Under the pieces are notes generated by a model. It was not told the origin of the DNA and did not search any database. It saw nothing but the letters and a program-made list of their open reading frames with translations. The position numbers and the translations under genes were made by a program. Shown here one piece after another: positions 58,463-64,000 of a DNA stretch of 64,000 nucleotides. Source of the stretch: Methyloversatilis thermotolerans (GTDB lineage Bacteria > Pseudomonadota > Gammaproteobacteria > Burkholderiales > Rhodocyclaceae); NCBI RefSeq assembly GCF_000372885.1, contig NZ_KB889967.1, positions 1-64,000 of the forward strand, given 5' to 3'. Within the stretch, counting starts at the first letter, position 1. Each line of letters begins with the position of its first letter.

Positions 58463-60099
58463 TCACGTCCTTTCAACATGCCTTCCCAGTAGAGGGGCGG
58501 CAGTATGCGTTCCTTGAGATACCAGGCGAGGCAGGACGGCCGCGTGCCGTCGATGAACCACGACGGGAAGCTGGGCGCGGTCCTGCCGCCATAGGTGAAT
58601 TCCGCGAGCACGATCTTTCCGCGCTCGACGGTGAGCGGGCACGAGCCATAGCCATCGTACCGGGCCGGCAGAGGCCGGCCGGCCAGCGAGGCGATCAGGT
58701 TTTCGGCCACCACCGGCGCTTGTTTGCGCGCGGCTGCGGCGGTCTTGGCATTCGGCGTGCAGGTGACATCGCCGAGCGAGAAAATTTCGGGGTACCGCAC
58801 ATGCTGCAGTGAGCCGTGATCGACCTCCACCCAGCCTGCCGCGTCGGCAAGCGGACTGGCGCGCACGAAATCCGGCGCCTTCTGTGGCGGGCACACATGG
58901 ATCATATCGAATTCACAGATCCGCGATTCCTTGCTGCCGTCGGCACGCGTGACCGTGAAAGTGGCCTGTTTCGCGTCGCCATCGATCGCGGTGAGCGTGG
59001 AGCCGAAGTTCAGCGCGATGTCGTAGCGCTTCACGTACTCCATCAAGGCCGGCACATAGTCGGCCACGCCGAACAGCACCGCGCCCGCCGTGTGGAAGGA
59101 CACGTCGATATCCGCGAGCACGCCCTCGCGCAACCAGTGATCGCACGAAAGGTACATTGCCTTCTGCGGCGCGCCGGCGCACTTGATCGGCATGGGCGGC
59201 TGGGTGAACAGCGCCCGGCCGCCGCGCAGTTGCTGCACCCGTTGCCAGGTGTACGGAGCCAGGTCGTAGCGGTAGTTCGAGGTGACGCCGTTGCGCCCCA
59301 GGGTATCGACCAGGCCCTCGATGCCGTGCCAGTCCAGCTTGAGGCCCGGACACACGACAAGCCTTCGGTACTTCACGATGCGACATCCATCCAGCAGCAC
59401 GCTGCGTCGCTCGGGCTCGAAGGCGGCCACGGCGCCCTTGATCCAGCGTACGCCCCGGGGCAGCACCGTGCCGAGCGTGCGCACCGTGTGTTCGGGCTTG
59501 AACACGCCGCCGCCGACCAGAGTCCAGCCGGGCTGGTAGTAATGCACATCGGCCGGATCGATCACTGCGATGTCCAGCTCCGGTTTGCGGGCAAGCAGAC
59601 TGGATGCCACGGCAATGCCGGCGGAGCCGGCACCGACGATCACGACGTCGTGGCTGGCATCGGCAGTATCGGCCGGCATCCGCCCGCCGCTTGCGATCCG
59701 TCGGACCACGCCGCCCAGGTCGTAGCCGGCCGCGCGCGCGCTCTGCAGGATGTCGGGCAGGGGCCGGGTGCCCGCGCAGGACAGCGCCCACAGCGTGGCC
59801 GAGCGGGTACCCGTGCGGCAGTAGGCGAGTATGGGCCTGGGTACGTGCGCCACCAGTTCGCCGAACATGCGCGCATCCAGATCGCTTACCTTGCCCGATT
59901 CCACCGGCAGGTAGTAGGCCTCCATGCCCAGTGCACGCGCGGCGCTCTCGATTTCACCGAAATTGGGCTGATCCGGACCTTCGCCGTCGGGGCGATTGCA
60001 GATGAGGGTACGGAAACCGGCCTCGCGCAGCGGCGCAAGGTCGGCAAGCACCAGTTGCGCGCTGACGGACAGACTCGGGTCGAGCGGTTTTGCATTCAT
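58432..60099 (-). CDS. Fusion of a tyrosine-phosphatase-like domain and sulfide:quinone oxidoreductase
   Basis: 555 residues. The N-terminal ~110 residues belong to the DUF442 (BLH) phosphatase-like domain with the CxxxxxR loop YCRTGTRS. The C-terminal ~430 residues are an SQR-type flavoprotein: FAD motif VVIVGAGSAGIAVA, cysteines in VVCPGLKLDW and HVCPPQKAPDF, and GLxxxx near YEVTYGGRT-type ends. Such fusions are known in proteobacteria. SQR oxidises sulfide to persulfide with quinone. It follows the persulfide dioxygenase by 113 bases and overlaps the SulP gene. Confidence 0.85.
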   Translation of the reverse strand: MNAKPLDPSLSVSAQLVLADLAPLREAGFRTLICNRPDGEGPDQPNFGEIESAARALGMEAYYLPVESGKVSDLDARMFGELVAHVPRPILAYCRTGTRSATLWALSCAGTRPLPDILQSARAAGYDLGGVVRRIASGGRMPADTADASHDVVIVGAGSAGIAVASSLLARKPELDIAVIDPADVHYYQPGWTLVGGGVFKPEHTVRTLGTVLPRGVRWIKGAVAAFEPERRSVLLDGCRIVKYRRLVVCPGLKLDWHGIEGLVDTLGRNGVTSNYRYDLAPYTWQRVQQLRGGRALFTQPPMPIKCAGAPQKAMYLSCDHWLREGVLADIDVSFHTAGAVLFGVADYVPALMEYVKRYDIALNFGSTLTAIDGDAKQATFTVTRADGSKESRICEFDMIHVCPPQKAPDFVRASPLADAAGWVEVDHGSLQHVRYPEIFSLGDVTCTPNAKTAAAARKQAPVVAENLIASLAGRPLPARYDGYGSCPLTVERGKIVLAEFTYGGRTAPSFPSWFIDGTRPSCLAWYLKERILPPLYWEGMLKGREWLARPETAN

Positions 60100-60212
60100 G
60101 GTTCTCCTCCTTGTGTGGACGCCGGTATGTGTCCGGCTTTCCGACAGGGCGCGCCGCCGGCCCGCTTCCCCGGGGCAGGCCGACGAGGGGTCGCTGTCCG
60201 TGCGTGGCGCGT

Positions 60213-61094
60213 TCAGATCGCGTTGAGCGGAATCTTCAGGTAATGGGTGCCGTTGTCCTCCGCCGGCGGGAACGCTCCGGCGCGCATGTTCACTTGCACG
60301 GAGGGCAGGATGAGCACCGGCATTTCCAGCGTGGCGTCGCGCGCCGTGCGCATGGCGACGAAATCCTCTTCCGCGATGCCGTCATGCACATGAATGTTGT
60401 GGGCACGTTCTTCGCCGACCGTGGTTTCCCAGCGCGGCGCGCGCCCTCCGGGCATGTAGTCGTGACACAGGAAGAGCCGTGTGTGCGCAGGCAGGGAGAG
60501 CAGCCTGCGGATCGAGCGGTAGAGGATGCGCGCGTCTCCGCCCGGGAAGTCGCAGCGCGCCGTGCCATAGTCGGGCATGAACAGCGTGTCGCCGACGAAA
60601 GCCGCATCCTCCACCAGATAGGACATGCAGGCGGGCGTATGGCCGGGCGTGTGCAGCGCCTGCGCCTGCAGGGAACCGATCGCGAAACGCTCGCCGTCGC
60701 GGAACAGATGGTCGAACTGGCTGCCGTCGCGCTGGAATTCGGTGCCGGCATTGAACAGCTTGCCGAACACGTTCTGTACGGTGACGATGTGTTCGCCTAT
60801 GCCGAGCTTGCCGCCGAGGTGCTGGCGGATCCACGGCGCGGCCGACAGGTGGTCGGCATGGACATGGGTTTCCAGTATCCACTCCACCGTGGCACCCAGC
60901 TCGCGCACCCGCTGGATGATGAGGTCCGCGGACGCCGTGCCGGTGCGGCCCGATTTCGGATCATAGTCGAGCACGCTGTCGACGATGGCGCAGCGCAGCG
61001 TTGTCGGGTCGAGCACGAGGTAGCTGACCGTGTTGGTGGCCGGGTCGAAGAAGGATTCGATGGTGGGGGTGCTGGCGGACATGGCGGGATCCAT
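60213..61094 (-). CDS. Persulfide dioxygenase, metallo-beta-lactamase fold (BLH type)
   Basis: 293 residues with the metal site HVHADH (in ETHVHADHLSA), further ligand His in HTPGHTPACM and Asp in FVGDTLFMPDYG. This is the ETHE1/BLH persulfide dioxygenase family, which oxidises glutathione persulfide to sulfite. The start is the ATG at 61094; a second ATG at 61082 is possible. First gene of the sulfide operon, behind inverted repeats. Confidence 0.88.
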   Translation of the reverse strand: MDPAMSASTPTIESFFDPATNTVSYLVLDPTTLRCAIVDSVLDYDPKSGRTGTASADLIIQRVRELGATVEWILETHVHADHLSAAPWIRQHLGGKLGIGEHIVTVQNVFGKLFNAGTEFQRDGSQFDHLFRDGERFAIGSLQAQALHTPGHTPACMSYLVEDAAFVGDTLFMPDYGTARCDFPGGDARILYRSIRRLLSLPAHTRLFLCHDYMPGGRAPRWETTVGEERAHNIHVHDGIAEEDFVAMRTARDATLEMPVLILPSVQVNMRAGAFPPAEDNGTHYLKIPLNAI

Positions 61095-61137
61095 CCGTGA
61101 AAGATTTCAAGTACACGACACAATCGGCCGTCAACCT

Positions 61138-61157
61138 CTAGGGTCAACAGACCCTAG
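61138..61157. promoter_or_regulatory. Inverted repeat upstream of the sulfide operon
   Basis: CTAGGGTC and GACCCTAG are a perfect 8+8 pair with a four-base spacer, 44 bases upstream of the dioxygenase gene. It looks like an operator for a dimeric regulator. Confidence 0.55.
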
Positions 61158-61176
61158 CCTGTGCGTGACCGGATAA

Positions 61177-61222
61177 TGACTGAGTTCGCGGGTGCCTATC
61201 GGTAACCTAGGTCACTCAGTCA
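61177..61222. promoter_or_regulatory. Second inverted repeat in the divergent region
   Basis: TGACTGAGT (61177-61185) and ACTCAGTCA (61214-61222) are a perfect 9-bp inverted pair 28 bases apart, ending just before the sensor kinase gene. Confidence 0.45.
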
Positions 61223-61229
61223 CCACTAC

Positions 61230-64000
61230 ATGACGTCCAACGATTTTCTCACTCGCGCCAACACCCTTCAGCGCCGCCTGCGGCTGATCGCCGCGCTGTG
61301 GGGGCTGATCGTGATCGCAGCCACGGTGCTGATCGCGCAGCGTGCCGACGACGACTACCGGCTGCGCATGCGGCTGGAGGCGGCGCTGCGGCTGGATGGT
61401 CTGTCCACGGGCCTGGATGCGGCGTTCCGCCAGTTGTCGGCGATGCCGGTTGCGCTGGCGAGGCTGGAATCCATTCAGGGCTATCTCGCGGACATGCGCG
61501 TGCCGGACGGCGACGAGGCGCAGCGTGGCAACTTCCTCATCCAGGACGCGCGCGCGCGCCAGAAAAGCATGCTGCTGGCCGCCGTGGCCCAGGATTTCAA
61601 CCTGTCCCGGCTCTACCTGACCGACGCCCGCGGCATCGTCCTGGCGGACAATCAGGCGCTGACCGAACTTCCGCTGCTCGGACGCGACTACTCGCACCGC
61701 ACCTATTTCACCGAGGCGATCGCCACCGGACGCGGCAGCCAGTTCGCGGTCGGGCGCCCGAGCGGCGTACCGGGCTTCTTCTTCTCTGCCGCGGTGGGCG
61801 AACCGGGATCCGCATCGGGCGTCATCGTGATCAAGCAGGAGCCACGCGATTTCGAGCACTTGTTCGGTGGCTATGACCGACGGGCCTTCGTGACCGACGC
61901 GGAAGGCGTGATCGTGCTGTCGGCCGATCCGGATCGAGTGCTGTCGCGCTTTCCCCATGCCGCCGACGGGACGGTTCCGGACCGCGACGCCTACATGGCC
62001 CGCTATCTGCGCGTGCCGGTCGACCTGCCCTGGCAGATATCGGAAAGGGTGATCGATGGCCGTGTGATCCGGCAGGTGTCCATGGACGGCCAGCCGCATG
62101 TGCTGCTGGGACGGGATATCCCGGGTCATCCCTTCGCGGCCTGGGTCATGGTGCCGCTGGACGGGGCGGCGGGTCTGTGGCTGCGCCATCTTGCCGGCGG
62201 TTCCACCGTGCTCATGGCCGGTCTGCTGCTGCTGTCCTTCTTCGCGCGCAGGGAGCAGCAGGGACTGGAGGCCGACCGCAGCCAGCGCGAACTGAAGGAA
62301 CTGACCGACACCTTGCCGATGACGGTTTTCCGCTACCACGTACCGAAGGACGCTCCTCCGCGCTTCGTCTATCTGGGGCGCGGCGTCGACGCCATTTTCG
62401 GGGTGGCGGCGGAACAGTTGCAGGACGATGCGCAACTGCCCTGGCGCATGACCGGTCTGGATGATCATGAACCGCCGGTCGGTTTCCGCGAAGTCCAGTT
62501 CAAGGTGGATGGCATGGTGCGCTGGCTGCGGGTGGACAGTGCACCCAGTCCGGATGGCGCCGGCGGTGTGCTGTACAGCGGCTACTGGCTGGACATCACC
62601 ACGCGCAAGCTCAACGATGCGAAGTTCCGCGCCGTGTTCGAGAACTCATTCGACAGCTATGTGTTCTTCAGCGGCGACGAAGGCATGGTCGACTGCAATG
62701 CGGTCACGCTGGACATGTTCGGCGTGACTTCGCTGCAGACGCTGCTCGGCCGTGAACCCTGGATGCCGCCCATGTCTCCCGAGCGACAGGCGGACGGCGC
62801 CGACAGTCTGGCCGAGGGGCAGCGCCTGCTGGCGCTTTCGCGCGAATCCGGCCGGCCGCAGTCGCGCGAATGGCAGTTCCTGAAGGGCGACGGCCAACCC
62901 TTCACGGTGGATCTCACGGTCATTCCCATCCTGCAGGGCACGCGCCAGTTGTACTGTCTGGTGGCGCACGACGTGACGCTGAAGAAACAGGCGGAAGAGG
63001 CGATGGTGAAGGCGCGCGACGCGGCGGAAATGGCGGCGCACATGAAGTCCACCTTCCTTGCCAACATGTCGCATGAAATCCGCACGCCGATGAATGCCAT
63101 TCTGGGCATGACGCATCTGGCGCTGCGCGACGAAATGCCTCCGCGCCAGCGCAATTACGTGGAGAAGGCCCACCGTGCCGCGCGCGGCCTGCTGGCCATC
63201 CTGAACGACATCCTCGACCTGTCCAAGATCGAATCCGGCAAGCTGGATATCGAACACATCGATTTCCGGCTCGACAGCGTGATCGACCACATGGTCGACG
63301 TGATAGGGGTCAAGGCGGAGGAGAAGAACCTCGAACTGCTGTTCAGCGCCGAGCCCGACATCCCGACCGCTCTGGTCGGCGATCCCGGCCGCCTCGGCCA
63401 GGTGCTGATCAATCTGTGCGGCAATGCCATCAAGTTCACCGAGCGCGGCGAGGTGACCGTCGGCGTGCGGGCGCTCGCGGTCGACGAGCACGGCGTCGAA
63501 CTGCAGTTTTCGGTCAGCGATTCCGGCATCGGCATGGACGAGGCGCAGGTCGCCCGCCTGTTCAAGCCCTTCGTGCAGGCCGACAGTTCGATTACCCGCC
63601 GCTACGGAGGCACCGGCCTGGGGCTGACCATTTCAAGACAACTGGTCGAACTGATGGGCGGGCGCATCTGGGTGGACAGCGACCCCGGCAAGGGCTCGAC
63701 CTTCAACTTCACCGCGCGCTTCGGTCGTCAGCTTGGCGCGGATGCGCAGGCACGTTCCGTATCCAGCGATCTGTCCGGTTCGCGCGTGCTGGTGGTGGAC
63801 GACCATGTCGGCGCGCGCGATGTGCTGGCTGCGCTGTGTCGTGGCCTGGGGCTGGCAGTGGACGCGGTGCCCGGCGGCGAGCAGGCGCTCGAAGCGCTCG
63901 CCCGCGACACCGGCGCCTACGGACTCATGCTGGTGGACTGGAAGATGCCGGGCATGGATGGCGTGCAGCTTGCCGACGAGGTGCGACGTCGCTGGCCCGG
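61230..64000 (+). CDS. Hybrid sensor histidine kinase, partial (runs off the window)
   Basis: The ATG at 61230 opens a frame with no stop up to the window end (923 codons). A membrane helix (about 20-40) and a periplasmic dCache sensor (about 45-310) come first, with a second helix (about 315-335). Two PAS-like segments follow (about 350-590), then HisKA with His615 in [16 protein letters not shown], an ATPase with GTGLGLT, and a REC domain with Asp903 in [10 protein letters not shown]. More receiver or Hpt domains may lie outside. Divergent to the sulfide operon, which it may control. Confidence 0.88.
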   Translation, partial: MTSNDFLTRANTLQRRLRLIAALWGLIVIAATVLIAQRADDDYRLRMRLEAALRLDGLSTGLDAAFRQLSAMPVALARLESIQGYLADMRVPDGDEAQRGNFLIQDARARQKSMLLAAVAQDFNLSRLYLTDARGIVLADNQALTELPLLGRDYSHRTYFTEAIATGRGSQFAVGRPSGVPGFFFSAAVGEPGSASGVIVIKQEPRDFEHLFGGYDRRAFVTDAEGVIVLSADPDRVLSRFPHAADGTVPDRDAYMARYLRVPVDLPWQISERVIDGRVIRQVSMDGQPHVLLGRDIPGHPFAAWVMVPLDGAAGLWLRHLAGGSTVLMAGLLLLSFFARREQQGLEADRSQRELKELTDTLPMTVFRYHVPKDAPPRFVYLGRGVDAIFGVAAEQLQDDAQLPWRMTGLDDHEPPVGFREVQFKVDGMVRWLRVDSAPSPDGAGGVLYSGYWLDITTRKLNDAKFRAVFENSFDSYVFFSGDEGMVDCNAVTLDMFGVTSLQTLLGREPWMPPMSPERQADGADSLAEGQRLLALSRESGRPQSREWQFLKGDGQPFTVDLTVIPILQGTRQLYCLVAHDVTLKKQAEEAMVKARDAAEMAAHMKSTFLANMSHEIRTPMNAILGMTHLALRDEMPPRQRNYVEKAHRAARGLLAILNDILDLSKIESGKLDIEHIDFRLDSVIDHMVDVIGVKAEEKNLELLFSAEPDIPTALVGDPGRLGQVLINLCGNAIKFTERGEVTVGVRALAVDEHGVELQFSVSDSGIGMDEAQVARLFKPFVQADSSITRRYGGTGLGLTISRQLVELMGGRIWVDSDPGKGSTFNFTARFGRQLGADAQARSVSSDLSGSRVLVVDDHVGARDVLAALCRGLGLAVDAVPGGEQALEALARDTGAYGLMLVDWKMPGMDGVQLADEVRRRWP

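Overview
The window is a high-GC, densely packed bacterial chromosome segment. The gene order tig-clpP-clpX-lon-tRNA-tRNA-ppiD, a coaE-zapD-yacG string, a DUF3149 small protein, a PEP-CTERM protein and glnA with ntrBC all point to a betaproteobacterium of the Rhodocyclales type; Methyloversatilis or a relative is my guess. There is no prophage, insertion sequence or CRISPR array. I find about 62 protein genes and three tRNAs. Several of the genes are short, overlap larger genes, or were placed by reading their ribosome binding sites.

Layout. 1-8.4 kb is the proteostasis block: a decayed tcdA/ThiF-type remnant, then tig, clpP, clpX, lon (with a likely sigma-32 promoter), tRNA-Val(TAC), tRNA-Asp(GTC) and ppiD. 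8.4-10.9 kb holds an AcrR/TtgR-like repressor without a pump, tRNA-Val(CAC) and gltX. 11.0-18.3 kb is the most unusual part: a membrane-anchored TIR protein, followed by seven co-oriented signalling genes (REC-PAS, a 57-aa ORF, HDOD, REC-HD-GYP, CheY-like, CheC-like and a PAS histidine kinase), several of which overlap or abut. 18.4-31.6 kb holds manC, an MCP, three GGDEF proteins around ettA, a PEP-CTERM protein with an HExxH motif, and rlhA.

31.6-45.9 kb holds a zinc-ribbon protein, small membrane proteins, a Fur-box-controlled siderophore uptake operon (TonB receptor, PepSY protein, DUF3649-like and DUF3325-like proteins), a divergent MarR gene with a perfect palindromic operator, a SnoaL-like protein, an EamA exporter, a histidine phosphatase, mmsA, and a rhodanese-nadA-ybhP-clsB run. 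45.9-50.9 kb is the nitrogen block: glnA behind a clear sigma-54 promoter with two NtrC boxes, then a DUF4124 protein and ntrBC. 50.9-54.8 kb is birA, coaX, a SPOR protein, coaE, zapD and yacG, followed by five copies of a 31-bp repeat and a tonB-like gene.

55.6-64.0 kb holds an ankyrin protein and a convergent sulfide-oxidation operon: persulfide dioxygenase, a phosphatase/sulfide:quinone oxidoreductase fusion and a SulP transporter. These face a large hybrid sensor kinase that runs off the right edge. In working terms, the glnA region senses nitrogen, the Fur operon handles iron, the sulfide operon oxidises sulfide sulfur, and the rest is heavy in cyclic-di-GMP and phosphorelay signalling.
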